A DNA stretch of 64,000 nucleotides from Gemmata massiliana (GCF_901538265.1 NZ_LR593886.1:8825738-8889737), one strand, 5' to 3'. Counted from the stretch's first letter, positions 27,003 through 37,367 are shown. The notes: generated by a model from the letters alone, not told the origin. Translations and numbers: made by a program.

Positions 27003-28865
27003 ATGCCGAGCTTTTGGAAGCCCCGGTTGGGGGCCGTGTACCTGGGGAACGGCACGTGCCGGTTCCGCGTCTGGGCCTCGAAGCGCGAACGGGTGGACCT
27101 CCGCGTCACCGCGCCCGCGGAGCGCGTGGTCCCGATGCGGCCGACGGGGGCCGGGTACTTCGAGGTCACGCTCGACGGCGTCGCGCCGGGCGCGCGGTAC
27201 CTGTACCGGCTCGACGGCGGAGTAGAGCGCCCGGACCCGGCCAGCCGCTCTCAGCCCGCGACCGTGCACGGGCCGTCCGAGGTCGTCGACCCCGCGTTCC
27301 CGTGGACCGACGCGCACTGGCACGGGGTGCCGCTCGACAAGTACGTGATCTACGAGCTCCACGTGGGCACGTTCACCCCCGAGGGCACGTTCGACGCGGT
27401 GGTCACGCACCTCGACGAGCTTGTGGAGCTCGGGGTCACGGCCGTCGAGCTGATGCCGGTGGCCCAGTTCGCGGGCTCCCGGGGCTGGGGGTACGACGGG
27501 GTGTACCCGTTCGCCCCGCACGCCGCCTACGGCGGCCCCGCCGGGCTCAAGCGCCTCGTGGACGCGTGCCACGCGCACGGGCTCGCGGTGGTCCTGGACG
27601 TGGTGTACAACCACTTCGGGCCCGAGGGCGGGTACCTCCAGGAGTTCGGGCACTACTTCACGGACCGGTACCGGACCCCGTGGGGCGACGCGGTCAACGT
27701 GGACGGGCCCAAGAGCGACGAGGTGCGCCGGTACCTGATCGAGAACGCGCTGTACTGGGCCCACGAGTACCACGTCGACGCGCTGCGCCTGGACGCGATC
27801 CACGCGATCCACGACGAGACCGCGACCCCGTTCCTGATGGAACTGGTCAACGTGCTCGGGCGGTACGCGACCGACCTGAACCGGCACGCGTACCTGATCG
27901 CCGAGAGCGACCTGAACGACGTGCGCGTGCTCAAGGCCCCGGCGCTCGGCGGGCTCGGGCTGCACGCGCAGTGGGCCGACGACTTCCACCACTGCGTGTT
28001 CACCCTGCTGGCCGGGGAGGAGAGCCCGTACCACCGGGACTACGACCAGTTCGACCTCCTGGTCAACGCGTACCAGCACGGGTACGCGTACACCGGCCAG
28101 TTCTCCCCGACCCGGGAGCGGCGCCACGGGAACCAGCCGCTCGACCTGCCGGGGCGCCAGTTCGTCGTGGGCCTCCAGAACCACGACCAGATCGGGAACC
28201 GGAAGCTCGGGGAGCGGTTCGGGGCCCTGGTCGGGTTCGAGGCCCAGAAGCTCGCGGCCGCCGCGGTGCTCCTGGCCCCGTACACGCCGATGCTGTTCAT
28301 GGGCGAGGAGTACGGCGAGACCGCCCCGTTCCAGTTCTTCACCGACTTCTCCGACCCCGGGCTCGGGGACGCGGTGCGCGCGGGGCGCGCCCGGGAGTTC
28401 GAGATGTCCGGGGGCGGGGAGCCGCCGGACCCGCAGGCCGAGGGGACGTTCCGCCGGTCCGTACTGAATCGCGACCTCCGGCACGCGGGCGCGCACCGGG
28501 CGCTGTGGGACTTCTACCGGGAGGTGCTGCGCCTCCGGCGCGAGTCCCCGGCCCTGCGGTTCCCGGACAAGGAGCGGATGCGGGTGACCCCGTTCCCCGG
28601 GTCCCGCACCCTGGCCGTCGAGCGGTGGGACGGGGACGACGAAACGCTGATCGTGATGAACTTTTCGGACCGCCCGGCGGACGCCCGACTGACACTGCGG
28701 GAGGGCACATGGGAGCGGCACCTGGACTCGACCGAGGAGCGGTGGGCCGGCCCCGGGGCGGCGTCCCCCCCGCAACTCGTGGCGCGCAGTGAGGTGCGCC
28801 TGACGGTTCCCGCCACCTCGGTCGTCGCGTACGCGCTGAGGGTCGAACCGCCGACCCACCGGTGA
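27003..28865 (+). CDS. treZ: malto-oligosyltrehalose trehalohydrolase, copy 1
   Basis: 620 residues from ATG 27003. It has an N-terminal CBM48-like domain (RFRVWASKRERVDLRV) and a GH13 barrel with the four classic regions: DVVYNHFGPEG, nucleophile D264 in LRLDAIHAI, acid/base E301 in LIAESDLND, and D395 in QNHDQIGN. A C-terminal beta domain follows. TreZ releases trehalose from maltooligosyl-trehalose made by TreY. No treY is in this window, but a second treZ lies at 34.8 kb on the other strand. It converges on the DUF421 gene with 7 bases between. Confidence 0.9.
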   Translation: MPSFWKPRLGAVYLGNGTCRFRVWASKRERVDLRVTAPAERVVPMRPTGAGYFEVTLDGVAPGARYLYRLDGGVERPDPASRSQPATVHGPSEVVDPAFPWTDAHWHGVPLDKYVIYELHVGTFTPEGTFDAVVTHLDELVELGVTAVELMPVAQFAGSRGWGYDGVYPFAPHAAYGGPAGLKRLVDACHAHGLAVVLDVVYNHFGPEGGYLQEFGHYFTDRYRTPWGDAVNVDGPKSDEVRRYLIENALYWAHEYHVDALRLDAIHAIHDETATPFLMELVNVLGRYATDLNRHAYLIAESDLNDVRVLKAPALGGLGLHAQWADDFHHCVFTLLAGEESPYHRDYDQFDLLVNAYQHGYAYTGQFSPTRERRHGNQPLDLPGRQFVVGLQNHDQIGNRKLGERFGALVGFEAQKLAAAAVLLAPYTPMLFMGEEYGETAPFQFFTDFSDPGLGDAVRAGRAREFEMSGGGEPPDPQAEGTFRRSVLNRDLRHAGAHRALWDFYREVLRLRRESPALRFPDKERMRVTPFPGSRTLAVERWDGDDETLIVMNFSDRPADARLTLREGTWERHLDSTEERWAGPGAASPPQLVARSEVRLTVPATSVVAYALRVEPPTHR

Positions 28866-28872
28866 CCCGGAA

Positions 28873-29625
28873 TCACGGATCGTGGGACCCTTTTTCCGTT
28901 TTCTCCCGCACCGTGGGCGCGGCCCGGTGTGCCGCCCCCACGCCGTGTCTACCGAGTAACCCGCGAACCGCTTTCGCGGCCTTTCGGTGGTTCTCGGCCT
29001 GTGATTCGTGCCAAGCGAGCGCGGCCCGGAGCTCGTCCGCCGCAGCCCGGAATTTGCTCAGGAGGAACTCGACGTCCGGGGGCGGGCCGAGTTCCACCGT
29101 CTCCCGGGGCGCCGCCGGTGCGGGCCCGTCGCCCTTGGGGACGACACTGACCGACCCGTCCGACTCAATGAACGCGGACCGCACCTCGCGCACGTCGTCG
29201 ACCCCGTTCTCGCGCAACTGGGCCCGTAACTCGTCGTCCGTAAGCCCTTCGGCGGACATGTTTTTCTCGAGCGCCTTGCCGTCCGCAACGACCGGGACCG
29301 GTTCGGGCTCCAGGCGCCGGCGCAGCCACGGCCACCTGTAGCACAGTCGATCGATCGAATAACTCCAGACCAGCAGCGCGAGAACCGCGGCCAGACCGTT
29401 CGGGATCGACTTGGCTTCGGCACCCAGGGGGGCGGACACGCACTCGGACACGAGCACCACGAGCATGATGTCGGGGAGCCCGATCGAGCCCCCTTGGCGC
29501 TTGAGGACCACGCGGAACAGCAGGAGTACCGACAGGTACACGACCGTGCCGCGCAGGAACGACTCCAGCAGGGACGCGTCCGGTACGAACACCTGTTCCC
29601 AGTTCGGGGCCTGAAACGCGCTCAT
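28873..29625 (-). CDS. DUF421 (YetF-type) membrane protein
   Basis: 250 residues from ATG 29625. Hydrophobic helices occur near residues 25-42, 52-65 and 78-92. They are followed by the cytoplasmic YetF-like alpha/beta domain (VPVVADGKALEKNMSAEGLTDDELRAQLRENGVDDVREVRSAFIE, then SVSVVPKG). The first 165 residues fit the family. The last 80 residues add a helical, charged tail (LLSKFRAAADELRAALAWHE) not usual for it. Function unknown; YetF relatives are linked to spore or envelope stress. Confidence 0.85.
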   Translation of the reverse strand: MSAFQAPNWEQVFVPDASLLESFLRGTVVYLSVLLLFRVVLKRQGGSIGLPDIMLVVLVSECVSAPLGAEAKSIPNGLAAVLALLVWSYSIDRLCYRWPWLRRRLEPEPVPVVADGKALEKNMSAEGLTDDELRAQLRENGVDDVREVRSAFIESDGSVSVVPKGDGPAPAAPRETVELGPPPDVEFLLSKFRAAADELRAALAWHESQAENHRKAAKAVRGLLGRHGVGAAHRAAPTVREKTEKGSHDP

Positions 29626-29851
29626 AACGTCCTCCGTGCTCGGAGGAGCATCCCGCGCGCCGGGGGCCCAGTGAGGGAATCGATTACCGATCCACGTTGC
29701 CCGCCGGTGCTATTGCGGCGCTCCCCGCCTAACCGGTCCGCGAATGCCATTTCTGGTACCGACTCCTGATGCGCGAGCACCGTTCCACGCGGCATTATGT
29801 TTGCACCTCGTCGGTCGACGATTTGGCTCTTCAAAGTTAGAGGAACGGTTC

Positions 29852-31009
29852 ATGCTCGATCGATTTGCTGCGTGGCTGTCGGACCCGTCGAACGTGTGGC
29901 TCGGGGGGCCGGCTTTTCTGGGGGTGACGACCGGCCAGTGGGTGGCCCTGGCGCTCTTCGCCGCGACCGGCTGGGTGCTCGGCCGGCTCTCCGGGTACCC
30001 GGCCCGGTCCGCCTTACAGAGGGTCCAGCGCCGGGTGCCCAGTGTCGTCTGGGCCGAGGGCCTTGAGGACCGCTTGACCGCGCCCATCGCATTACTCGTC
30101 ACGGTCGCGGTCCTGCGGGCCGGGTGCGAGCTCCTCGAACTGTCACACGGGGCCGGTAGCGGCGTCCGGCTCGCGTGCAACATTGTTCTCATCTCGGTGG
30201 CGACGCTCCTGGTGGTTCGGCTCGTCGGTGTCGCCAAAGAGTACCTCCAGGCGGTCCTGGTGGGCCGGACCACGGACCCGGGCCGGATCCGCTCGATCGC
30301 GACCCGGGTCACGGTCCCGGCCCGGATCCTCCAATTCCTCCTCTGGATAGCCGGAATCGCACTGGCCCTGCTCCAGTTCCAGGCCGTGCGCGAGGTCGGG
30401 GTGAGCCTACTCGCCTCGGCCGGGGTCGCGGGCGTAGTCCTCGGGCTCGCGGCCCAGCGGACCGTCGGGAACGTCCTGGCCGGGTTGCAGCTCGCGTTCG
30501 CCGAGCCGGTCCGGATCGGGGACACGGTCGTCGTCGAGGGCGAGTTCGGGGTCGTCGAGGAGATCAACCTGACCAACGTGGTGGTCAAGGTGTGGGATCT
30601 GCACCGGCTCGTGCTCCCGGTCAGCTACTTCGTCGAGAAGCCGTTCCAGAACTGGTCCCGTGGGTCGACGGAGATGATGGGGGCGGTCATGTTGCAAGCC
30701 GACTTCAGTGTCCCGGTCCCGGAGCTCCGCGCCGAGTTGGGCCGGGTGCTGGCCGCGACCGACCTGTGGGACGGGAAGACCAGCAACCTGCAGGTCACGG
30801 AACTGTCCGGGGGCCGGGTCGAGCTGCGCGCCCTGGTCAGCGCGTCGGACAGCGGGCGCTTGTGGGACCTCCGGTGCCACGTGCGGGAGCAGCTGTTGAC
30901 GTGGCTCCAATCCCGGGGGCAGCGCCACCTGCCGGTACAACGGATCGAATCCATCGGGGGCAACGGGAACGGGCACTACCCTCCGGGTACGAATGGCCCC
31001 AAGACGTGA
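29852..31009 (+). CDS. MscS-family mechanosensitive channel
   Basis: 385 residues from ATG 29852, with an AGAGGAA ribosome-binding site upstream. Four or five N-terminal helices precede the pore helix (LASAGVAGVVLGLAAQRTVGNVLAG). The signature MscS beta domain follows (FAEPVRIGDTVVVEGEFGVVEEINLTNVVVKVWDLHRLVLPVSYF), then an alpha/beta C-terminal domain. It would be a channel in the inner membrane that opens on osmotic downshock. The YihY gene follows 136 bases on, same strand; the pair could be a unit. Confidence 0.92.
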   Translation: MLDRFAAWLSDPSNVWLGGPAFLGVTTGQWVALALFAATGWVLGRLSGYPARSALQRVQRRVPSVVWAEGLEDRLTAPIALLVTVAVLRAGCELLELSHGAGSGVRLACNIVLISVATLLVVRLVGVAKEYLQAVLVGRTTDPGRIRSIATRVTVPARILQFLLWIAGIALALLQFQAVREVGVSLLASAGVAGVVLGLAAQRTVGNVLAGLQLAFAEPVRIGDTVVVEGEFGVVEEINLTNVVVKVWDLHRLVLPVSYFVEKPFQNWSRGSTEMMGAVMLQADFSVPVPELRAELGRVLAATDLWDGKTSNLQVTELSGGRVELRALVSASDSGRLWDLRCHVREQLLTWLQSRGQRHLPVQRIESIGGNGNGHYPPGTNGPKT

Positions 31010-31145
31010 CGCAACCGCTGTCGTACCGACCGTTTGTGTGATGAAGATCTACTTGAGGTGTATAGGTTCCGTCCGGGCCGCAGCGACCGTCTACCGGGTA
31101 CGAAATCCCGGCCCTCTCGCTCCCGTTCTTCGAGGTTTTGCCGTG

Positions 31146-32054
31146 ATGCACGTGGGAACGCTGACGCAAATCGTCCGCGAGGCCGGCTCGCAGTGGGTTA
31201 CCGACAAGGCCCCGCGGCTCGGTGCGGCGCTCGCGTACTATTCCATCTTTTCGATCGCCCCGTTACTCGTGATCGCCATCGCGGTGGCCGGCCTCGTGTT
31301 CGGCCGCGAGGCGGCGCAGGGGCAGATCTCGGCCCAAGTGGAGCACCTGGTCGGGAGGCAGGGCGGAGAGGCCGTTGAAGCAATGGTCGAGAGCGCGAGT
31401 AAGCCCGAGAGCGGGGCCCTCGGCTCGATCCTCGGTGTCGCGATGCTCCTGCTCGGCGCGGGGGGCCTCTTCGGGCAGTTGCAAGACGCGCTCAACACGG
31501 TCTGGGAAGTGCGGCCGCGGCCCGACCGCGGTATCTGGGGCGCGTTCCGCGACCGGTTCCTGTCCCTGTCGATGGTACTCGGGGTGGCGTTCTTGCTACT
31601 CGTCTCACTAATCGCGAGCAGCGCCCTGGCGGCCGCAACCACCCTGTTGGGGCACTGGCAGACCGGTACGGCCGGGCTGGTTCTCACGACGGCCCTCGAT
31701 CTGGCAACGGTCACCCTACTGTTCGCCCTCATTTACAAGTACCTGCCGGACGCGGAAATTGCCTGGCGTGACGTCTGGTTCGGGGCCGCGATCACGTCCG
31801 CACTGTTCACCCTCGGGAAGTTCCTGATCGGGTTGTACCTGGGGCGGGCCGGTGTGGGATCGGCCTACGGCGCCGCGGGCTCGCTCGCGGTGCTGCTCGT
31901 GTGGCTGTACTACGCGTCACAGATCTTCTTATTCGGGGCCGAGCTGACCAAAGCGTTCGCCGATCACCTGGGCTCGCGCATCAAGCCCAAAGCGCACGCC
32001 GAACCGGTTACCGCAGAGGCCCGTGCACAGGAAGGGCTCGCGCCGGCGCGGTGA
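31146..32054 (+). CDS. YihY/BrkB-family membrane protein
   Basis: 302 residues from ATG 31146; a GTG at 31143 is in frame. It has six hydrophobic segments and the family signature APRLGAALAYYSIFSIAPLLVIAIAVAG near residues 23-50, then GSAYGAAGSLAVLLVWLYYASQIFLFGAE near 238-266. The family was once called RNase BN; it is now thought to be an inner-membrane transporter-like protein of unknown substrate. It ends with a short charged cytoplasmic tail. Confidence 0.92.
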   Translation: MHVGTLTQIVREAGSQWVTDKAPRLGAALAYYSIFSIAPLLVIAIAVAGLVFGREAAQGQISAQVEHLVGRQGGEAVEAMVESASKPESGALGSILGVAMLLLGAGGLFGQLQDALNTVWEVRPRPDRGIWGAFRDRFLSLSMVLGVAFLLLVSLIASSALAAATTLLGHWQTGTAGLVLTTALDLATVTLLFALIYKYLPDAEIAWRDVWFGAAITSALFTLGKFLIGLYLGRAGVGSAYGAAGSLAVLLVWLYYASQIFLFGAELTKAFADHLGSRIKPKAHAEPVTAEARAQEGLAPAR

Positions 32055-32323
32055 GGTACCGGGTTCCAACTCGCAATTTCGTCCGACGACACAGATGAGA
32101 TCACTGCGCCACTCGGCCGTGGAACCAAGTACGGGGCACACACTACTTCGGCCGTTCAACACCAGGTCGCGCGCGCCGAGTTAAGAGATGGCCGACGCGG
32201 CCAAGAGCGCCGCGGACGCACCCCGCGAGGAACAGGGGCCGGCGTGACCCACGGTACGGGCGGCTGTCGCCACACATTTTGGCAAAGTTGTGACGGGTAA
32301 ACTGTTCGCCCCCGCACCGCGGG

Positions 32324-33169
32324 TCACGCCGGCGGTCCATCGGACAAAAGGCGCGCCGACGTCTCGCGAGACGGGCGGGCGAGGTATATGGCGTTGATGC
32401 ACACCAGTTCGGAACCCGGTCGGTTGTAGAGCGAGTCTGCCGCGCCCGGGTCGGTCGCGCGGTCGAACACCTTCTGAAGGGCGGGCAGAAGGCGCGGGCG
32501 CGCGAGCCGCCTCAGGTGCTCGAAGTGGTGCGTCAGGAACGCCGCGGTTCGGACGCCGAACGGCGCCGCCCGGTCGAACGATATGGTGGTCCGGCGGACC
32601 GACCCGAACCCGACCCGGTCGAGGAGGCCACGGAGTTTGCGGGTCGGTGCGAGCTTGATCCCGTCCCCGTACTCGCGGAGGCAGGCCGCGTGAACGGCCG
32701 CCGGGAGGACCGCCTCCAGTTCCGCGGGCCACGGCAGCAGGACGTGGTGGAACTCGTCCACCTCCAGGATCGCCACGGCCCCGTCCGGTTTGGTGACCCG
32801 GAACATCTCACGGACCGCACGGGCGGGGTCCAGACTGATGAGGCTCTGCGCGCACCAGACCAGATCGAACGTGGCGGCCCCGAACGGCAATTCGTACGCG
32901 TCCGCGCGCCGGACATCAACGGCATCCGCTCGGACCGTAGCGCGCACCCGATCGAGGTACTCTTGGCTCGCATCGACGGCCGCGAGCGTCGCGCCCGCGG
33001 GCAACCGCTCGGCCAGCCGGCGGGAATAGAACCCGTCCCCGCAGGGGACGTCGAGCACGCTCCCGCCGCGTGGGATCGGGAGGGCGTCGAGTACCCCGTA
33101 CAGTTCGACCCGGAACGCCTCGTGAAAGGACGACTGGTAGGCATCGTATTGGGGAGGGGCGCCCGTCAT
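32324..33169 (-). CDS. class I SAM-dependent methyltransferase
   Basis: 281 residues from ATG 33169. SAM-binding motif I is VLDVPCGDGFYSRRLAE, the acidic loop is LAAVDASQEYLDRVRA, and a later motif is DLVWCAQSLISL. The C-terminal third is helical with no recognisable substrate domain. Small-molecule or ubiquinone/sterol-type substrates are possible, but I cannot assign one. It is 81 bases downstream of recQ on the same strand. Confidence 0.85.
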   Translation of the reverse strand: MTGAPPQYDAYQSSFHEAFRVELYGVLDALPIPRGGSVLDVPCGDGFYSRRLAERLPAGATLAAVDASQEYLDRVRATVRADAVDVRRADAYELPFGAATFDLVWCAQSLISLDPARAVREMFRVTKPDGAVAILEVDEFHHVLLPWPAELEAVLPAAVHAACLREYGDGIKLAPTRKLRGLLDRVGFGSVRRTTISFDRAAPFGVRTAAFLTHHFEHLRRLARPRLLPALQKVFDRATDPGAADSLYNRPGSELVCINAIYLARPSRETSARLLSDGPPA

Positions 33170-33250
33170 GTTTCGGTTCTCGGGAACATGGGCGACGGGC
33201 CAGGATCGGTCAGCGCCGGGGAGCGAATCAGCGGGCGCGTTCCCGGGGTA

Positions 33251-34699
33251 TCAGCAGCGGTCGCAGTGCCCGCATTTCGGCGTCGCCAGTTCGGTGCCCG
33301 CGTCGAAGTAGTTCAGGACCGCGTGCCAGCGACAAGAGCGCCCCTCGGAGTACCCGATTAGGGTTTGCAACTTGGCCCGGTCGCGCTCTTCGCGCTCACG
33401 GTAAGTCCGCCCCTGGCGGGCCACCTGATCGCGATCCAGTCCCCGCGCGACGAGTTCGTAACGCGCGCCGGCCGCTCGCGCGACGCCGCGCCCGGCCAAC
33501 AGATCGAGGCACAGTTTTAACTTGGTTTTGGGCAGCGGCGAGATGGCGAGCAGTTCGGCCAACGTCGCGCCGCCCGGGGCGCGTTCCAGGGTGCGGTACG
33601 CGTTGACGAGGTCGGTGTCGTCCGGGTACCGACCGCGGCCGAAGAACCGTTGTAACTTTTGGTCGGCCGGGTCGTACAGGAGCACGCACCGCGCGGGGCC
33701 GCCGTCCCGCCCGGCCCGGCCGAACTCCTGGTAGAACGCCTCCACCGTGCCGGGCATCTGGTAGTGAACGACGGCGCGAACATCGGGCTTGTCGATCCCC
33801 AGCCCGAACGCGCTGGTGGCCACCATCGTCCGCACCGCCCCGGACATGAACGCGTCCTGCGCCGCCGCCCGCTTTTTCGGCGGCAGCCGGCCGTGGTACG
33901 CGGCCACGTCCGTTCCCCCGCCGACCAGGTGCTCGGCAAGCGCCTCGACCGCCCTCACGGTGGCCGCGTACACGATCGCGGGGCCGTCGGCGCGGTCCAA
34001 AACTTTGCGCAACAGCGCGCGCTTTTCGCGGTCACCGGCCGCCGGGATCACGTCGAGGGTCAGGTTCGGTCGGTAGAAGCCGGTGTGGACCACGTCGGCG
34101 CCCGGGATGCCGAGCCGCGCCAGCACGTCCTCGATCACGTCCGGGGTGGCGGTGGCGGTGAGCGCGAGCACCGGCGGGCGGCCGAGGTCATCAATCGCCC
34201 GACCGAGGGCGAGGAAGTCCGGCCGGAAGTCGTGCCCCCACTGGCTGACGCAGTGCGCCTCGTCCACCACGAACAGGTCGATGGGTACCCGTTTGAGCAC
34301 CGCGCGGAGCTCCGGGTTGGCGAGCTGCTCGGGCGTGGTGTACACGAACTCGGCCCGGCCCGACACGATGTCTTCTTCCGCCCGCTGCCGCTCGGCGGCG
34401 GACAGGGTGCTGTTGACAACGGCCACCCCCACGCCCTTCGCCCGGAGCGCATCGGCCTGGTCCTTCATCAGCGAGATGAGCGGGCTGACGACGATCGTTG
34501 TGCCCTCCAGCTCGAGCGCCGGGAGCTGGAAACACAGACTCTTGCCGCTACCGGTGGGCATGACGATGAGCACGTCGCGGCCCGCCATCGCGCACCGTAC
34601 GGCCTCCAGCTGGCCGGGCCGGAACTGGCGGAACCCGAAGTGCGCGCGGAGCTTCTCACGTAAAGCGCGGGCGGTGACGGTCGGCGGCAGAGCGGACAT
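33251..34699 (-). CDS. recQ: RecQ-family ATP-dependent DNA helicase
   Basis: 482 residues from ATG 34699. Helicase motifs: Q-motif region [13 protein letters not shown], Walker [13 protein letters not shown] in [16 protein letters not shown], motif III LTATATP, motif [13 protein letters not shown]. The C-terminal zinc-binding segment ends KCGHCDRC, and an HRDC domain is absent. This is the short RecQ form, which unwinds 3'-overhang duplexes and forks in recombination repair. It lies just downstream of treZ copy 2 and of the ligase-associated repair operon, on the same strand. Confidence 0.92.
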   Translation of the reverse strand: MSALPPTVTARALREKLRAHFGFRQFRPGQLEAVRCAMAGRDVLIVMPTGSGKSLCFQLPALELEGTTIVVSPLISLMKDQADALRAKGVGVAVVNSTLSAAERQRAEEDIVSGRAEFVYTTPEQLANPELRAVLKRVPIDLFVVDEAHCVSQWGHDFRPDFLALGRAIDDLGRPPVLALTATATPDVIEDVLARLGIPGADVVHTGFYRPNLTLDVIPAAGDREKRALLRKVLDRADGPAIVYAATVRAVEALAEHLVGGGTDVAAYHGRLPPKKRAAAQDAFMSGAVRTMVATSAFGLGIDKPDVRAVVHYQMPGTVEAFYQEFGRAGRDGGPARCVLLYDPADQKLQRFFGRGRYPDDTDLVNAYRTLERAPGGATLAELLAISPLPKTKLKLCLDLLAGRGVARAAGARYELVARGLDRDQVARQGRTYREREERDRAKLQTLIGYSEGRSCRWHAVLNYFDAGTELATPKCGHCDRC

Positions 34700-34789
34700 G
34701 GAAAGCCTCTTGGTGCGGAACCCGGCGGCGGTGGAGCAAAATCCGCACCGAACCGTCGCCGCCACGGGACGCTCAGAAGCAGCCCGGCG

Positions 34790-36616
34790 CTACACCGGTT
34801 CCGGGCCGAACACCAGGCACTCGTGGGGGTACAATTCCGGGCGCGGGTCGCCGTCCGCGCGCGGGCCACCGTAGGTAACCCACTCCGAACTGTGGAGCGC
34901 CCGCGCGCCCGCGGGTGCCCCGGTCGGCAGCGGCCGCGGGGACGCTGCCAGGTTGAAGTAAACGTGCAGCGCGGACGCCGGATCCGCCCCGCGGACGAGT
35001 TCGAGCACCGGCCCTTCCGCCACATCCGGAAGGAGCCGCGCGCGGCGGGCCACGAAGTCCCTCAGTGCCGGCCACCGGCGCCGCGCGGCGAGCAGGTCGC
35101 GGTACAGCCGGCGCAGCCCGGCCCGCGGCGACCCGGCGGGCCACGACCAGCTCGGCCGCGACGCGGTAAACGACAGCGTCGCCTGCGGGTCCGGCACCTC
35201 GCCCGCGAGCGCGTAGTCGCGCCGCCGCCCCCGGCGCACGGCCTCGATCAACCCGCGGTCGCCGAACGAGCAGAAGAACAGGAACGGGTTCGTCTCGCCG
35301 TACTCCTCGCCCATGAACAGGAACGGCAGGTGCGGCGCCAAGAGCGTCAGGCTCGCGGCCAGGCGCTGCACCGGGGGGCCGACCAGTGCCGCCAGCCGCT
35401 CGCCACGGGCGCGGTTGCCGACGTGATCGTGGTTCTGCACACCGACCACGAACCGGTCCCCGGGCACGTCCCCGGCCGACGCGCCCCACCGGCGCCCGCG
35501 GTGCCGGCTGTACCGCCCGTCCAGGACGAACGTCCGTTCCAGCACCCGCGGCAGGTCGGCGGCCGGGCCGAAGTCGACGTACTTGCCGTGCCGCTCGCCG
35601 GTCAGGAACGCGACCACCGCGTGGTGGAAGTCCTCGTTCCACTCGGCGTCGAGCCCGTACCCGCCGCGCCCCGGCGGGAGCAGCACCCGGACGTCGTTGA
35701 GCAGGCTCTCGGCGATCACATGAAACGGCCGGCCGAACGGCGCCGCGGCCCGGTCCGCCGCCCTCTTGATCTCGGCGAGGACGTGTACGGGGCTGGTGTC
35801 GAAGATGCTCTGCGTGGCGTCGAGCCGCAGCCCGTCGAGGTGGTACTCCTCGACCCAGTGCCGGACGTTGTCGAGCACGAAGTCGCGGACCCCGTCGGAC
35901 CCGGGGCCGTCGTAGTTGAGCGCCGCGCCCCACGCGGTGCGGTACCGGTCCGAGTAGTACGGCCCGAACTCGCCGGCGTAATTGCCCTCCGGACCGAGGT
36001 GGTTGTACACCACGTCGAGGACCACCGCGAGGCCGTGCGCGTGGCACGTGTCCACGAGGCGCCGCAAGGCGTCCGGGCCGCCGTAGGTGTCCTGCGGGGC
36101 GAACGGGTGGACCCCGTCGTAGCCCCAGTTGCGCGCGCCCGGGAACTGGGCCACGGGCATGATCTCGACCGCGGTGACGCCGAGGTCGCGCAGCTCCGGG
36201 AGCCGGGGGGCGATCGCGTCGAACGTGCCTTCGGCGGTAAACGTGCCCACGTGCAGTTCGTAGAACACGAGATCCGCGCGGGCGATCCCGCGCCAGTCGC
36301 GATCGGTCCACGGGAACCGATCGGGGAACACGACCGCCGACGGCCGGTGAACGCCGTCCGGCTGCCACCGCGAGCACGGGTCCGGGCGCTCCGGGCCGCT
36401 GTTGAGTCGGTACGCGTACCGCTGCCCGTCCGGCACCCCCGTACCGGCGTGAACGAAGTAACCGTCGCCCTCCGGGCGCATGGCGACATGCCGCCGGCGG
36501 TCGCCGTCGATCAGGACCAGTTCGACGCGATCCGCCTTCGGCGCCCAAACCCGCCACGTCACGGTACCGTCGGGCCGGGCGACCGCCCCGCACCTCCGCA
36601 TCTCCTCGGCTCCCAT
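34790..36616 (-). CDS. treZ: malto-oligosyltrehalose trehalohydrolase, copy 2
   Basis: 608 residues from ATG 36616; the sixth residue is also Met. It shares the layout of copy 1: CBM48-like N-terminus (TWRVWAPKADRVELVLIDG), GH13 regions DVVYNHLGPEGNYAG, LRLDATQSIFD (nucleophile), VIAESLLNDVRVL (acid/base) and VQNHDHVGNRARGE. It has no treY partner beside it either. The two copies are clearly diverged, not a recent duplication. It sits between the PdeM-type phosphoesterase and recQ, which is an odd place for a trehalose gene. Confidence 0.88.
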   Translation of the reverse strand: MGAEEMRRCGAVARPDGTVTWRVWAPKADRVELVLIDGDRRRHVAMRPEGDGYFVHAGTGVPDGQRYAYRLNSGPERPDPCSRWQPDGVHRPSAVVFPDRFPWTDRDWRGIARADLVFYELHVGTFTAEGTFDAIAPRLPELRDLGVTAVEIMPVAQFPGARNWGYDGVHPFAPQDTYGGPDALRRLVDTCHAHGLAVVLDVVYNHLGPEGNYAGEFGPYYSDRYRTAWGAALNYDGPGSDGVRDFVLDNVRHWVEEYHLDGLRLDATQSIFDTSPVHVLAEIKRAADRAAAPFGRPFHVIAESLLNDVRVLLPPGRGGYGLDAEWNEDFHHAVVAFLTGERHGKYVDFGPAADLPRVLERTFVLDGRYSRHRGRRWGASAGDVPGDRFVVGVQNHDHVGNRARGERLAALVGPPVQRLAASLTLLAPHLPFLFMGEEYGETNPFLFFCSFGDRGLIEAVRRGRRRDYALAGEVPDPQATLSFTASRPSWSWPAGSPRAGLRRLYRDLLAARRRWPALRDFVARRARLLPDVAEGPVLELVRGADPASALHVYFNLAASPRPLPTGAPAGARALHSSEWVTYGGPRADGDPRPELYPHECLVFGPEPV

Positions 36617-36728
36617 TTCGTCTCCCCGTAGCGCACTCGCGATCCCCGCCGTTCCGCTTGCTCCGACCGGCTTCGCCGTCGAGACGTTGCACCATCAGGG
36701 CCGCGGGCCCGATCGAATTGGGTGCGGC

Positions 36729-37367
36729 TCACCGTCGCGAGACGTCTACCACTGCGCCGCCGGCGACCGCGAACACCCGGTCGGCGCGCCGGATCGGCAC
36801 GTTCGCGGCTCCGGTGAACGCGCCGAACGCCGGTAGCACCCCGACCCGCGCACCGAACCAGAAGCACGGCAACCGCAATCGCTCGCGCCCGAGGGTTACC
36901 CCCGGGTGGAGGTGCCCGGCCAACACGTACCCGCCGTCGGACGGCTCCGGAAAGTGGGCGAGCACGAACGGTTCGGCGCGGAACGCGCCCGACCACTCGC
37001 CCCACCCGTCCGGCGGCGGCCCGGCGCGGTCGTGGTTGCCCCGCACCAGCCGGACGCCGAGTTCCGGGCGGGCGGCGCGCCACGCGGCCAACTCGCCGGC
37101 CACGCGGGCCGTGCGCCCCTCGCGCGCGTGCCAGAAGTCGCCCAGGACGAGCAGGTGTTCGGCCGCGGTGTCGGAGAGCGCCGCGCCCAGGCGCGCGAGC
37201 GGTTCGGCCGTGCCGCCCGGCACCGGCACCCCGGCGGCACGGAACGTTTCCGCCTTGCCGAAATGGGGGTCGGCAATCACGAGCGACTTCGCCCGCGGCC
37301 AGAACAGCGACCGGTCGGGGCGCAGGACCAGGTCCTCGCCGGCGATTTCGACCCCCCCCGCGGTCAT
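36729..37367 (-). CDS. pdeM: ligase-associated metallophosphoesterase, PdeM-like
   Basis: 212 residues from ATG 37367, which overlaps the helicase stop by ATGA. Calcineurin-like metal motifs: DPHFGK, LGDFWHAR, GNHDR, AHFPEP and the final GHLHPGV. The first residues (VEIAGEDLVLRPDRSLFWP) match the ligase-associated DNA damage response phosphoesterases. The family works with the Lhr-type helicase, ATP ligase and MBL exonuclease encoded upstream. This is the last gene of that operon. Confidence 0.9.
   Translation of the reverse strand: MTAGGVEIAGEDLVLRPDRSLFWPRAKSLVIADPHFGKAETFRAAGVPVPGGTAEPLARLGAALSDTAAEHLLVLGDFWHAREGRTARVAGELAAWRAARPELGVRLVRGNHDRAGPPPDGWGEWSGAFRAEPFVLAHFPEPSDGGYVLAGHLHPGVTLGRERLRLPCFWFGARVGVLPAFGAFTGAANVPIRRADRVFAVAGGAVVDVSRR

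Noticed and set aside
26988-28859. 623-residue minus-strand frame opposite treZ
   Set aside because: Shadow frame; the plus strand has all four GH13 regions.
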